Assembly: GCA_945865625.1 (NCBI GenBank) | Contig: CAMBFD010000008.1 | Coordinates: 1 to 51,025, forward strand | Length of the DNA: 51,025 nucleotides | Direction of reading: 5' to 3' | Source of the DNA: Chitinophaga pinensis | Lineage (GTDB): Bacteria > Bacteroidota > Bacteroidia > NS11-12g > UBA955 | In this document: in pieces, positions 31,450 to 41,193 of the stretch | Numbering within the stretch: position 1 is the stretch's first letter | How the letters are laid out: every line of letters begins with the position of its first letter | Program-made: the position numbers and the translations under genes | Notes under the pieces: generated by a model | What the model was told of the DNA's origin: nothing | The model's database searches: none | What the model saw: only the letters and a program-made list of their open reading frames with translations

Positions 31450-32258
31450 GGTACTTGACATTGATAGGATTTGTAATTTGTCGCTTTTCTTTTGCACAAA
31501 TCGCAACTTCTCCAATGTCACTCTCCAATGCACCAACAACCTTCTTGCCCCAACAATTGAATACCCAGCCAATTCAATTAAACTCAAGCGACGGCTCTGT
31601 TATTTCGCTCTCAAATGAATGGATGGTGGCTGGAACCGATTTGAGAAATTCTCAAATCTCATTTGCCAAACAATTTAACAATTCTAAACTCTCTGTCAAT
31701 TTTAATCATGATGGAAGTACCGATTTTTCAAACAATACTTTAGCCTTGAATTTGGCTAAAACAATATCCTCCCAAATTCATCTTGGTGTTGGTTTAAACG
31801 GACAAAAAGCGAATGCTTCAGTTGATCAAAATCTCCAAATTGGATATAATCTTTTTGGATCATATCAGCTCAATAAAGCAGCTACATTCTGCTTATGGCA
31901 TCAACAAATAGGAACAAAAACCTATCAATCTATTGCCTGCAATTTTGTGTCAAACAATACCATTGTTACAGGGGCAATTGCGCTCACTGAACATTCTCCA
32001 GTTTTAGAAATTGGATCAAATTACAAAATGAATAACAACATTCTTTTCGGAGCCATGCTCAGCAATGGCCCTTACCCTTTTGGTTTAAATATCAATTACC
32101 TATCTAATCATTGGGCAATTACTTTTAAAACCGCTTATCATCAGAATCAATTAGGTTTCAGACCTTCTATATATATTCATTATGTGTTTAAAGAACAAAA
32201 AAGTGGTGGCGGCAGTGTTGGGATGGATGATGTTCATAAACCTTTACGCTCAAATTGA
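31446..32258 (+). CDS. Outer-membrane beta-barrel-like protein
   Basis: 270 residues with a signal peptide ending near FAQ. The mature part alternates polar and hydrophobic residues (GLNINYLSNHWAITFKTAYHQ), as outer-membrane barrels do, but I cannot name the family; a PorP/SprF relation is possible. It overlaps the next gene by 77 bases in another frame, and its last 25 residues (GGGS-like tail) come from that overlap. Confidence 0.6.
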   Translation: MRYLTLIGFVICRFSFAQIATSPMSLSNAPTTFLPQQLNTQPIQLNSSDGSVISLSNEWMVAGTDLRNSQISFAKQFNNSKLSVNFNHDGSTDFSNNTLALNLAKTISSQIHLGVGLNGQKANASVDQNLQIGYNLFGSYQLNKAATFCLWHQQIGTKTYQSIACNFVSNNTIVTGAIALTEHSPVLEIGSNYKMNNNILFGAMLSNGPYPFGLNINYLSNHWAITFKTAYHQNQLGFRPSIYIHYVFKEQKSGGGSVGMDDVHKPLRSN

Positions 32259-34089
32259 CCTAGATCAATCTATCGAAATTCCTATAGAAATAGATTTATT
32301 GCATAATCTACCTCATAAATATGCACCAACCACAACCATATTTATCAATTTAATCCAAGCCAATGAGCTTGAAGAATTAAATTTTTTATCGCCAATTCAA
32401 TGTGCAAACATCATCCAACATCGCACAATATATGGTCCGTTTTTAAACGCTCAAGAACTCATTCAATGCAATCTGAACATTGAGCAAATCGATAGCCTTT
32501 TCCCAAACTTGGATTTTAGCACGAGTATGATGGATGAATGGAGATCTATTCAATCTCATTTTTTAGGAGGGACATTGACTTTCAGCGGCAGATTAAAGCC
32601 TCCAACATCTGCGCTTCCAAGCAGTGCACTAAATTCACATTGGGGACATGAATTTAAGATGAAATATTCGGTCAAAAAAAACTTAGAAATGGGATTCAGC
32701 TTTGAAACGGATCCGGGTGAAAAACCAATTGATTTTTTTTCAGGTTTTTTATGTTACAAAGGCAAATCGAGATTGAAAATGCTCATCCTTGGAAATTTTG
32801 TTACGCAATGGAATAAAGGACTTGTTTTTGGAAGCAGCGGGCAGTTTGGATCGCCACTTTCGCTTGAAAATTATACATACCAACCTGTCAGTATGAAAGC
32901 GTATTCTTCTTATAATGAAGACATTGGACATTTTGGTGCTGCTTTTCAACTGCACTATTTCAAAACCGATTTTTATGCAGGATATGGCATTAAATCTATC
33001 GATTGTCAACTAAATTCCGCCGGAAATTCATTCATCGATAGATCTTTTGGCGGACTTCACCAATCGGAACTTCAAAGAAAACGGAGACACAATAATTTAG
33101 AATCATTGTCATTTTTAGGGACCCAAAAGTCCCTCAAAAAAGCAACAATTAACCTTTGTTTATCAAACTATAAATATCTGATTCCGAAGATTGAAATGAT
33201 TGAAAAAGATAGTCAATTAAGTTTTTCGAGTTCGTATCTTGAAATACAAATTGCGGTCCCTAAAATTTTACATGGTCGTTGGATTGCAAATCATTCGATT
33301 CAATTGAATCATGCAATCACAGCAACTTACATTGCCGGTGTTTACAGCATTCTAAAAACAGTAGATTTTGGCATGAAATTTCAGAGAGTTAACATTAACT
33401 ATTCTGCTCCAGAATTAAGTTATCGCTTAAAAAGTCAAGTCAATCAAAATTTATTGGAGATGGGTTTCGACATTCAGGCCACACGTAAGTTCAATCTAAA
33501 ACTAAGAACCGAAATACTTGAAGGAATTGTTGTAACATATCGAAACAACACCAATCAAAACAACATTAGAAATACCCTATTGGCAAATTATCATTTTTCC
33601 AAAAATGCAATCTTGCTTGCTCAATTCAGAAGGGAAACTGCATTTAGCTTAGATGGATCAACCATTGGGAAATCGTTTTATTATCAAAGTCAAGTTTCTC
33701 AAAAAATCCAAATTAGTCAGATTTCAAATTTAGAATTTGGATTCACCCAAAAATGGAACAATGTGAATTTATTCGTAAACCATTTGTATCATTTGGGATA
33801 TTCCCATAAAATAGGAAAATATGGTTCCATCAATATTGAATCGAACTGGTTTAACTGTAATGAATCGAATATTTATGGACTAGATAATTCACTGCCCGGA
33901 AATCTTGGATATATGATTTATTCTGGCATCGGAAAATATTACAATGCCATTCTCAAAATTCATCTTTATAAGAAACTCTGGTTAAACCTAAAATTGCAAA
34001 AAATGCAAAAAATGAATGTAAAAAATACAACAGAAATTGATGGCACTAGCTCCTACAATCGTATTTTTGTGCAAATTAATTTTCAATAA
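32182..34089 (+). CDS. Helix-hairpin-helix protein with an outer-membrane beta-barrel-like body
   Basis: 635 residues. A signal peptide (MCLKNKKVVAAVLGWMMFINLYAQ region, with cleavage near YAQ) is followed by a ComEA-like helix-hairpin-helix segment at about 55-110 (INLIQANELEELNFLSP). The remaining 500 residues are a beta-strand-rich barrel-like region. The start is chosen for its signal peptide, although it overlaps the preceding gene by 77 bases; a start at Met15 or 16 would shorten the overlap but spoil the signal. Function is unknown; DNA uptake is suggested only by the ComEA resemblance. Confidence 0.65.
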   Translation: MCLKNKKVVAAVLGWMMFINLYAQIDLDQSIEIPIEIDLLHNLPHKYAPTTTIFINLIQANELEELNFLSPIQCANIIQHRTIYGPFLNAQELIQCNLNIEQIDSLFPNLDFSTSMMDEWRSIQSHFLGGTLTFSGRLKPPTSALPSSALNSHWGHEFKMKYSVKKNLEMGFSFETDPGEKPIDFFSGFLCYKGKSRLKMLILGNFVTQWNKGLVFGSSGQFGSPLSLENYTYQPVSMKAYSSYNEDIGHFGAAFQLHYFKTDFYAGYGIKSIDCQLNSAGNSFIDRSFGGLHQSELQRKRRHNNLESLSFLGTQKSLKKATINLCLSNYKYLIPKIEMIEKDSQLSFSSSYLEIQIAVPKILHGRWIANHSIQLNHAITATYIAGVYSILKTVDFGMKFQRVNINYSAPELSYRLKSQVNQNLLEMGFDIQATRKFNLKLRTEILEGIVVTYRNNTNQNNIRNTLLANYHFSKNAILLAQFRRETAFSLDGSTIGKSFYYQSQVSQKIQISQISNLEFGFTQKWNNVNLFVNHLYHLGYSHKIGKYGSINIESNWFNCNESNIYGLDNSLPGNLGYMIYSGIGKYYNAILKIHLYKKLWLNLKLQKMQKMNVKNTTEIDGTSSYNRIFVQINFQ

Positions 34090-34814
34090 TGTCGAACACC
34101 AAGCTCAGCGTCAATATCAATAAATTCGCAACCATTAGAAATGCTCGTGGTGGCAATAATCCTAATTTAATTCAAATTGCAAAAGACTGCGAAGCCTTTG
34201 GTGCTCAAGGAATTACTGTTCATCCAAGACCCGATGAACGACATATTCGCTACCAAGATGTGATTGATTTAAAGCCAATTGTAAAAACTGAATTGAATGT
34301 TGAGGGATACCCGTCGTCGGAATTTATTGAGCTCATCCATACTGTAAAACCTGAGCAAGTAACCTTGGTTCCTGATCCACCTGACGCATTAACTTCAAAC
34401 GCGGGTTGGGATACCATCCAAAACCAAGAATTTCTAAAAGACGTGATCATAGAGTTGAAGAAAAGCACGCAAAGAGTGAGTATCTTCTTAAATCCACAAC
34501 CAGAATTAGTGAAGTCCGCTTTAACCTGCGGTGCAGATAGAATTGAACTTTATACTGAATATTACGCTGTGAATTTCAAAAAGAACCCAGAAGATGCAAT
34601 TGAACATTACTTGGCAACTGCCATCGAAGCACAAAAGTTGGGAATTGGTTTAAACGCAGGACATGATTTAGACTTACAAAATTTAAATTACCTCGCAAAA
34701 AATTTACCTGGGTTGCAAGAAGTTTCCATTGGACATGCCTTGGTTTGTGATGCCCTTTATTTAGGACTTCAGAACACCATTCAAATGTATTTAGCCAAAC
34801 TAAGAATAGAATGA
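34089..34814 (+). CDS. pdxJ: Pyridoxine 5'-phosphate synthase
   Basis: Condenses 1-deoxyxylulose phosphate with 3-amino-2-oxopropyl phosphate, the last step of the DXP-dependent vitamin B6 route. 241 residues with the TIM-barrel motifs LSVNINKFATIRNARGG, ITVHPRPDERHIR, EGYPS and the phosphate loop GLNAGHDL. The start overlaps the previous stop by one base and the end overlaps the next gene by four bases. Confidence 0.95.
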   Translation: MSNTKLSVNINKFATIRNARGGNNPNLIQIAKDCEAFGAQGITVHPRPDERHIRYQDVIDLKPIVKTELNVEGYPSSEFIELIHTVKPEQVTLVPDPPDALTSNAGWDTIQNQEFLKDVIIELKKSTQRVSIFLNPQPELVKSALTCGADRIELYTEYYAVNFKKNPEDAIEHYLATAIEAQKLGIGLNAGHDLDLQNLNYLAKNLPGLQEVSIGHALVCDALYLGLQNTIQMYLAKLRIE

Positions 34815-35746
34815 TGAAACGGCTCAGTTTGCTGATTGTGTGTTTGATTTGTGGGGTTGGGAATATCAGAAGCTGGGGATTTCTTGCGCATAGAACCATT
34901 CATCAAAATGCTTGTTTGGCCATGCCAAAACCGTTGTTTGATTTTTACAAACGCCACATCAATTATTTAATTGACCATGCAACAGACCCCGACAATAGGC
35001 GTTATGTTGTAGGAAATGAAGCGTGCCGTCATTTCATGGATTGCGATTTTTATGAAACAACAGTGCCTTTAGATACTGTGCCTAAAGATTATAGTGAAGC
35101 TGTTTGCCTATTCTCTGAAGATACCGTTTTAAAACATGGAATTGTGCCATGGCAATGCAATAAAATGATCTATTGGCTTAAAAATGCCTTCCAAGAAAGA
35201 AATCTACAGAAGATACTGAAAGTTTCAGCAGATATTGGGCATTATGTTGCCGATGCACATGTTCCTTTGCATACAAGTTCCAATTATAATGGCCAAAAAA
35301 CAAATCAACATGGCATCCATGCACTTTGGGAAACGAGAATCCCAGAAATATTTATCAATCAATATCCAATTTACATTTCCGAAGTTGAATTTCTTCCGAA
35401 TTATTCTGTAGAAATTTGGAAATCGGTGGAAGAAAGTTTTAGGTTGGTTCCAAAGGTTTTATTGTTTGAAAAGATTGCGAAACAACTTACACCCGTAAAC
35501 AGTCATTATCAGTTTGTGCAAAAAGGTTCGAACGTAATTAAAATAGAAAGTGAACAATTGATCCGCAACTATGAACGCCAATTAGAAAACATGGTTTTGC
35601 TCAGAATGAAAAAATCGATTCAAATGGTTGCAAACACATGGTACACTGCATGGATTATGGCCGGAGAACCCGATTTGACAAATTTAGATTCCTCTATTCC
35701 TGTAGATTTACCCATTGAAAATATCGAGAATGATCTTCATCGATAA
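34811..35746 (+). CDS. Zinc-dependent phospholipase C / S1-P1 nuclease-like secreted protein
   Basis: 311 residues with a signal peptide cleaved before Trp22 (RS-WGF); in this fold the mature N-terminal Trp binds zinc. Further ligands are seen as AHRT, HFMD, the HYVADAHVPLH block and HALWE. This pattern fits the zinc-dependent phospholipase C/S1-P1 nuclease fold as found in Bacteroidota. Substrate (phospholipid or nucleic acid) cannot be decided. It overlaps pdxJ by four bases (ATGA). Confidence 0.82.
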   Translation: MMKRLSLLIVCLICGVGNIRSWGFLAHRTIHQNACLAMPKPLFDFYKRHINYLIDHATDPDNRRYVVGNEACRHFMDCDFYETTVPLDTVPKDYSEAVCLFSEDTVLKHGIVPWQCNKMIYWLKNAFQERNLQKILKVSADIGHYVADAHVPLHTSSNYNGQKTNQHGIHALWETRIPEIFINQYPIYISEVEFLPNYSVEIWKSVEESFRLVPKVLLFEKIAKQLTPVNSHYQFVQKGSNVIKIESEQLIRNYERQLENMVLLRMKKSIQMVANTWYTAWIMAGEPDLTNLDSSIPVDLPIENIENDLHR

Positions 35747-35749
35747 TTT

Positions 35750-35792
35750 AAGAAGGATTAGAAGGATTAGAGAGATTAGAAGGATTAGAGGA
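35750..35792. repeat. Short tandem repeat of GAAGGATTA type
   Basis: Four imperfect copies of a unit near gaaggatta, in the gap between two convergent genes. It could vary in length by slippage; no functional sign. Confidence 0.6.
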
Positions 35793-35864
35793 TAATCAAT
35801 GTTTTATCACAATTGGTTTGTAGATGTATTGTTGTTAGAATGACAAAAAATTCAAGGGGATTTT

Positions 35865-37760
35865 CTACAAATTCAAAATCCGTATTTCAATTCTTCGGTT
35901 CTTCGCCCTTCCCTCTTCATTGTCGTTAGAGGCATTTGGTTTGCTAGAACCATATCCTTTTGCCACCAATCGTAAAGGTGCAATGCCAAATTTTTCTAGG
36001 TAAGTTTTCACTGAAATTGCCCTGTTTGCCGATAATTCTTTGTTGTGTGCATCTGAACCAGTGTTGTCTGTATGACCAGAAATTTCAATTTTCATTTGCG
36101 GATTTGTAGTTAGCAATTGAATCACGGTTTTTAATTCAACCTCACTTTCTGGTTTCAATTCATATTTATCGAGATCGAAGAAAATATTATTCAAAGTAAC
36201 CACTTGATCTGTTTTGATTTTCTCCAATAAGGCTTCAATAATGTATGGCTTATCGATGCTCGATTCTGTTGGTTGGAAATTTCGCGAATCCAACATATAC
36301 CCTTTTGCAGTTGAATGCAAAGCATAATTATTTCCAGCAACTACAGGAATCAAAAATTGAGAAGTGCTATCTTGATAAATCACTTTTTGTGTCTGTAAAT
36401 TTACCAAGCGCACATTGGCTGCAATTTCCTTTTTGGTTTGTTTATCGAGAATTTTTCCCAATAAATAGTTCACCGGTTTGGGTTTGAATTTATCGATCAA
36501 TTTGATTGAGTAGATATCCAATCCTCCAAAACCACCTTCACGCGCAGAGGCAAAATAGGCTTTTTGGGCCATGGCATCCACATAAAATCCAACATCATCC
36601 TTAGAAGTATTTACACCTTTTCCTAAGTTTTCAGGTTTTATCCATTGTCCTTCCTCATTAAATCGGGCCATGAAAATATCGTGCTGCCCATATCCTGGAT
36701 GTCCATTACTCGCAAAATAGAGAGTCACCCCATCGTAATGTAAAAATGGCGCTTCTTCATCAAATTTGGTATTAATCGTAGGTCCTAAGTTTATGGCTTT
36801 TGTCCATTTACCATTGACTTTTTTCGTCAACCAAAGATCTTTACCGCCCATACCTCCTGGTCTTGAAGAAGCAAAAATGATGGTATTCCCATCTCCGCTC
36901 ACGCTTGGTTGCGCGTCCCACTGCGGGGTATTAACAATTTCACCCAAATTCTGTCGCTCGCCCCAACGTTCATTTGCCATTTCAGAGAAGAAAATATCGC
37001 AGCTACCAAATCCATCTTGGTTACAAACTGTGTAATATAAAATTTGTTGTTTTGGACCATCATAAACTGAGTTGGTCCCTTCATTTTCAATTGTATTGAT
37101 TTTACCTGGTGCGAAACGCGATTTTTCCCAACCATTCAGACCCAATTTAGACACATAAAAATCTTCTTGATTTCCAACCAAACGGGTGTAAACAAATGTA
37201 TTTCCATTGATGGGCATTCCAGGCCAATATTCATTTAAAGGCGAATTGATTGCTTCACCCATGTTTTTAATTTCCATTTTTAGAAGATCTCCCAATTCTG
37301 CTTTAGCCATCTCGATAGACGCTCTTAAGCGATCAACTTTAGATTTCATACTTGGAGAAGCGGCATCTTCTTTAGGGTTAAAATCGGGCATGAATGGAAC
37401 ACTATCGTAACGCATCAAATATTTCAATGACTCATCGAAACGCGACATTCTAAAAAGGTAATAAGCAAAATAATAATAGCTTGGCTGATAAAGAGAATCA
37501 GTTTTAATACAAGACTTGTGAGATTTTATGGCATTTGCGCTATCTTTTAACGCCTCATAAATTTCAGCTTGAATGGCCCAGGCAGTTGCAGAATTAGGAT
37601 CGCATTTGATCGATTTCTTTATGCAACTCAATGCCTCTTTAAACATAGCTGCCTGGAAGTCAACGTAAGCTTTATCCTGCAGGTCCTGACATTTTTTCTT
37701 TTGTGCAGACAATGTCCCCAAAAATAAAAAGAAACTCAAAAAAACGAATCCGTATCTCAT
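35865..37760 (-). CDS. PorE-like protein: TPR, PD40 propeller, CRD and OmpA domains
   Basis: 631 residues with a signal peptide (1-20). Then come tetratricopeptide-like repeats (about 25-130) and a PD40 beta-propeller (about 165-430, blocks such as SVSGDGNTIIFASSRPGGMGGKDLW). A carboxypeptidase-regulatory-like fold follows (about 435-500), and a C-terminal OmpA peptidoglycan-binding domain (about 515-631, ISGHTDNTGS). This order is that of PorE, a periplasmic T9SS component that binds peptidoglycan. Many Bacteroidota have several such proteins, so the T9SS role is likely but not proven. Confidence 0.75.
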   Translation of the reverse strand: MRYGFVFLSFFLFLGTLSAQKKKCQDLQDKAYVDFQAAMFKEALSCIKKSIKCDPNSATAWAIQAEIYEALKDSANAIKSHKSCIKTDSLYQPSYYYFAYYLFRMSRFDESLKYLMRYDSVPFMPDFNPKEDAASPSMKSKVDRLRASIEMAKAELGDLLKMEIKNMGEAINSPLNEYWPGMPINGNTFVYTRLVGNQEDFYVSKLGLNGWEKSRFAPGKINTIENEGTNSVYDGPKQQILYYTVCNQDGFGSCDIFFSEMANERWGERQNLGEIVNTPQWDAQPSVSGDGNTIIFASSRPGGMGGKDLWLTKKVNGKWTKAINLGPTINTKFDEEAPFLHYDGVTLYFASNGHPGYGQHDIFMARFNEEGQWIKPENLGKGVNTSKDDVGFYVDAMAQKAYFASAREGGFGGLDIYSIKLIDKFKPKPVNYLLGKILDKQTKKEIAANVRLVNLQTQKVIYQDSTSQFLIPVVAGNNYALHSTAKGYMLDSRNFQPTESSIDKPYIIEALLEKIKTDQVVTLNNIFFDLDKYELKPESEVELKTVIQLLTTNPQMKIEISGHTDNTGSDAHNKELSANRAISVKTYLEKFGIAPLRLVAKGYGSSKPNASNDNEEGRAKNRRIEIRILNL

Positions 37761-37791
37761 AAAATATTTACCTCTAAAAAATCAATACCAC

Positions 37792-38382
37792 TTATTTCTT
37801 CCAAACGAAAGTTTTCAGTATTTCGTTTACATCTTGTTCTAAAAATTGAAATACTGGATAAATTGAATCAGCTTGAGTTTGCTTGTTAAAGTATAAAGCA
37901 CCGCGAAGAAAGTGCCTTGAACTGTCTGTTGTGAAAAAGTTTAAGTTGGTGGCGGTGTTCCCTTGGATATGAAAAATCAAACCTGGAACTTTAGGATTTA
38001 AGTTGGTTACAGGTTCTTCTAAGATATCTTCTGCTCGCTGCAAATGTTTGTTTACCAAGCTTCTAGAATCGGAGACCAAAGTATCGAAATCATTCCAATT
38101 TTTAAATTCGTAATATGTAAAATGCAAAGTTGCATTTAAGGTTGGGAAATGCAAATTATACCAATGTTTCCCTTTTGAATTTTCATCTGGAAGCATAATG
38201 CTGTATCGAGGTATTTGAAAGGTAAATGGACAATCTTTCGCTTCAAATTGGAAGTATCTTTTTTGGGGCAAACTTAATTTAGGATAAGCATGCGGCTTTG
38301 GCACATAATTGTCGTTTGAACCACATGAAATGATGCAGATTGACACGAATATTAAGAGACCATTCAATAGATACTTTTTCAT
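37792..38382 (-). CDS. gldD: Gliding motility lipoprotein GldD
   Basis: 196 residues. Lipobox ISC with Cys20 is followed by the family opening YVPKPHAYPKLSLPQK and the FQFEAKDCPFTFQIP block. GldD is a lipoprotein needed for gliding and T9SS function in Flavobacterium. It overlaps gldE by four bases (ATGA), in the usual mutY-ssb-gldE-gldD order. Confidence 0.9.
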   Translation of the reverse strand: MKKYLLNGLLIFVSICIISCGSNDNYVPKPHAYPKLSLPQKRYFQFEAKDCPFTFQIPRYSIMLPDENSKGKHWYNLHFPTLNATLHFTYYEFKNWNDFDTLVSDSRSLVNKHLQRAEDILEEPVTNLNPKVPGLIFHIQGNTATNLNFFTTDSSRHFLRGALYFNKQTQADSIYPVFQFLEQDVNEILKTFVWKK

Positions 38383-39713
38383 TCTTCCGGCAATATAATT
38401 TTTATTTTCTTCACTTTTCTTGGGTCGGCAGATTCAACAATGAATTGAATGTTATTCACCAAAATAATATCTCCTTTTTTTGGAATTCTACCCAATTGCT
38501 CAGAAATCAAACCTGCCAATGTATCAGATTCAAAATCGTTCTCATCGAACAGCATTATTGGCAAATTTGTTTCTCTTAAAAAGTCAACAATGAGGGTTTT
38601 CCCCTCGTAGATAAATGTATAAGCGTTCAATTTAATATAATCAAGCGTTTGTTCATCAAACTCATCGTTTAATTCCCCAAAAACCTCTTCCAATACATCT
38701 TCCATGGTAACCATGCCTGAAGTTCCTCCAAATTCATCAACAACAATGGCTATATGACCGTGCTTTTGTCGCAATTCTTGCAACAAATCATCAATTGCTT
38801 TATTTTCAGGGATAAAAAAGGGTGGATAGATCAATGATTGCCATTTGAATTCCGAACCTTCATTCAAGTAGGGCAACAAATTCTTAGAATTCAAAACTCC
38901 AATAATTTGATCTAAATTTTCTTTGAATACGGGCATTCTAGAATAACCCATTTCACGAGTCAACTTAAGCACTTGATTGAAATCGTCTTCAATATCGAGT
39001 GCAATCATATCCAATCTTGAAACCATAATTTGTTTCACCTGGATATTTCCCATATTTACAATTCCTTTTAGAATTTCTTTTTCTTGTTTAGCGTCATCTT
39101 CATCGGTTGTGAGATCAATTGCTTGCGATAATTCTTCAGGTGTTAATTCTGGGGTTACAGACTTTGCATTTTTCTCTAAAAACTCTCCAATTTTTTCTAA
39201 AACAGATGTGAAAGGATATAAAATCCAGAAGAAAAAACCCATGGGGCGCACTAAAAAACGTGCAGATTTTCTGTAATTCTGAGTGGCATAAACTTTTGGC
39301 ATGACTTCCCCAAAAATCAATATAACCAATGTTACCAAAATTGTGTCGATTAGAAATTCTAACCATGGATATTTTGCATTATTGAGAATATGTTCGTAGA
39401 AAAGTTTTGAAAAAAGCACAAAAGCAACAATGACTAAACTATTTAACAATAAAATAGTTGCAAGTAAATGTTTGGGTTTACTTAAGAGCTTTAAAATAGC
39501 CAAAGATATTTTATCTTTTGAAAATTCTAATTCTTCTAAATCGTTTTCTTTGTGCGAAAAGAATGCATTTTCTGAAGAAGCGCAAATCGCAGAAATAATC
39601 AAGCAAGTGATCATTGCCAAAACCAAACAAATGAGCGTAGGAATGTCTTCCGAAGGAATGTCCTTCAAAAAATCAATAGTCAGTAAAAGGGCTTTAGGGC
39701 CAGTGTCGTCCAT
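38379..39713 (-). CDS. gldE: Gliding motility-associated protein GldE (CNNM/CBS/CorC)
   Basis: 444 residues. The CNNM transmembrane domain (about 25-200, with four membrane segments) is followed by two CBS domains (about 220-345; IMVSRLDMIALD and GHIAIVVDEFGGTSGMVTMEDVLEE). A CorC/HlyC C-terminal domain follows (about 355-440). GldE is linked to gliding through GldD. It begins four bases after ssb and overlaps gldD by four bases. Confidence 0.92.
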   Translation of the reverse strand: MDDTGPKALLLTIDFLKDIPSEDIPTLICLVLAMITCLIISAICASSENAFFSHKENDLEELEFSKDKISLAILKLLSKPKHLLATILLLNSLVIVAFVLFSKLFYEHILNNAKYPWLEFLIDTILVTLVILIFGEVMPKVYATQNYRKSARFLVRPMGFFFWILYPFTSVLEKIGEFLEKNAKSVTPELTPEELSQAIDLTTDEDDAKQEKEILKGIVNMGNIQVKQIMVSRLDMIALDIEDDFNQVLKLTREMGYSRMPVFKENLDQIIGVLNSKNLLPYLNEGSEFKWQSLIYPPFFIPENKAIDDLLQELRQKHGHIAIVVDEFGGTSGMVTMEDVLEEVFGELNDEFDEQTLDYIKLNAYTFIYEGKTLIVDFLRETNLPIMLFDENDFESDTLAGLISEQLGRIPKKGDIILVNNIQFIVESADPRKVKKIKIILPEE

Positions 39714-39717
39714 TGAA

Positions 39718-40134
39718 TTAACTTAAGTGATTATCGTTGTCATTGTCAGATTTATCCGACGTATCAAATGGATCCACAGCACCTCGATCGGCATTTTCAT
39801 CTCGGTTGCCAAGCATGCTATTCATCATTTGAAAGCTAGTGACACGAATTTTGCGAAGTTGCTTTTCAACTCCTTCTGCATCAACATATTTATCGGTCTT
39901 TATTTTACCTTCTATGTATAATATATTTCCTTTTTTGAAATATTTCTCTGCCGTAAGTGCCTGTTGATCCCACATTTCCAAATTATGCCATTCTGTACTT
40001 TCCATACGTTGGCCATCTTTGGTGTAAAAATCATTGGTAGCTAAAGAAACATTTGCCACTATACGGCTATTATCAAGTTTTCGAATTACTGGATCTTTAC
40101 CCAAACGACCGAGTAAAATAACTTTATTTATCAT
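39718..40134 (-). CDS. ssb: Single-stranded DNA-binding protein
   Basis: 138 residues with the OB fold: MINKVILLGRLGKDP, SLATNDFYTK, TEWHNLEMWDQQA and ILYIEGKIKTDKY. The C-terminal tail is acidic (DPFDTSDKSDNDNDNHLS) but does not end in the DD(D)xPF tip through which SSB binds partner proteins. It lies nine bases after mutY and before gldE, as is typical. A second ssb elsewhere may carry the standard tip. Confidence 0.95.
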   Translation of the reverse strand: MINKVILLGRLGKDPVIRKLDNSRIVANVSLATNDFYTKDGQRMESTEWHNLEMWDQQALTAEKYFKKGNILYIEGKIKTDKYVDAEGVEKQLRKIRVTSFQMMNSMLGNRDENADRGAVDPFDTSDKSDNDNDNHLS

Positions 40135-40143
40135 CTCTCAAAA

Positions 40144-41193
40144 TTACAAGTTTAAATTATTCAACATTTTTAACATCAATTTATGCATCGGAAAATTACG
40201 AATTTCGATTGAATTTACCAAAATTAGTTGATTCGACAATACAATATTATTCGGAATCGATGATAAATGCCAACAACGGGCAAAAATAGTTAGATGTGTG
40301 AGTAAATGTTTATAGTCGTGGTACTTTTTTACATGAATATTTTCAGAATTCAAACCTAACTCTTCTAAAAAGTGAAGTGGCAGATGTTCCAAATTCGAAT
40401 GTTCTGTGTTGGGAAATTCGTGCAATCCTCCCCAAATTCCAGAACTTGGACGCAACATAATGGCAACGTTACCTTCTTGTTCAACCAAGAAATAATGAAT
40501 GTATTTTTTCAAGGGCGATTTTTTAGGGACGGTTACTGGCAATTCAGATACTTTATTGAATTTAAATGCAACGCATTCATCTTTTAAGGGACATTGACCG
40601 CAACGAGGATTCTTAGGAGTACAAATTATAGCCCCCATTTCTATCATTGCCTGATTAAATAAATCTGGAGGGCAATACTGAATTGCATCGGAGAGTAAAT
40701 TCAATGCTTGATTGTAGAAAATTGGTGAATTTATTGGGGTATCAATGCCAAAAAAGCGGGCTGAAACACGCTTCACGTTACCATCAATTGCGGGGTGAGC
40801 TAATTTGAACGCAAAAGAGGCAATTGCAGCCGCGGTATAATCGCCAACTCCTTTCAATTTTTTTAATTCTAGGTAAGATTCTGGAAACTGACCATGATAA
40901 TCATTTACAATTTGTTTTGCCGCAAAATGCATATTTCTAGCTCGGGCATAATAGCCAAGTCCTTGCCAAATTTTTAGTATTTCTGACTCATTTGCAGCGG
41001 CTAATGAAAAAATATCAGGAAATTTATCTACAAATTTTAAAAAGTATCCACCGCCTTGATCGACCCTAGTTTGCTGTAAAATAATCTCTGAAACCCATAT
41101 CTGATAAGGAGTTACGCTTTCCCTCCAAGGGAGTTTTCTGTGGTTCTGTTGATACCAAGTCAACAAATTAGGGATAACATTTTGCATAAACAT
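40144..41193 (-). CDS. mutY: A/G-specific adenine glycosylase
   Basis: Removes adenine mispaired with 8-oxoguanine. 349 residues. Catalytic Glu is in VSEIILQQTRVDQ, the helix-hairpin-helix in LKGVGDYTAAAIASFAF, the catalytic Asp in AIDGNVKRV, and the iron-sulfur ligands in C-x6-C-x2-C-x5-C (CTPKNPRCGQCPLKDEC). A C-terminal NUDIX-like domain follows. The start gives MFMQNVIPNLLTWYQQNHRKLPW. A longer in-frame start at 41358 runs through the divergent HU gene and is rejected. Confidence 0.93.
   Translation of the reverse strand: MFMQNVIPNLLTWYQQNHRKLPWRESVTPYQIWVSEIILQQTRVDQGGGYFLKFVDKFPDIFSLAAANESEILKIWQGLGYYARARNMHFAAKQIVNDYHGQFPESYLELKKLKGVGDYTAAAIASFAFKLAHPAIDGNVKRVSARFFGIDTPINSPIFYNQALNLLSDAIQYCPPDLFNQAMIEMGAIICTPKNPRCGQCPLKDECVAFKFNKVSELPVTVPKKSPLKKYIHYFLVEQEGNVAIMLRPSSGIWGGLHEFPNTEHSNLEHLPLHFLEELGLNSENIHVKKYHDYKHLLTHLTIFARCWHLSSIPNNIVLSNQLILVNSIEIRNFPMHKLMLKMLNNLNL

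Noticed and set aside
35750-35792. CRISPR-like array
   Set aside because: The units are about 9 bases and directly joined, without spacers; no cas genes are present in the window.
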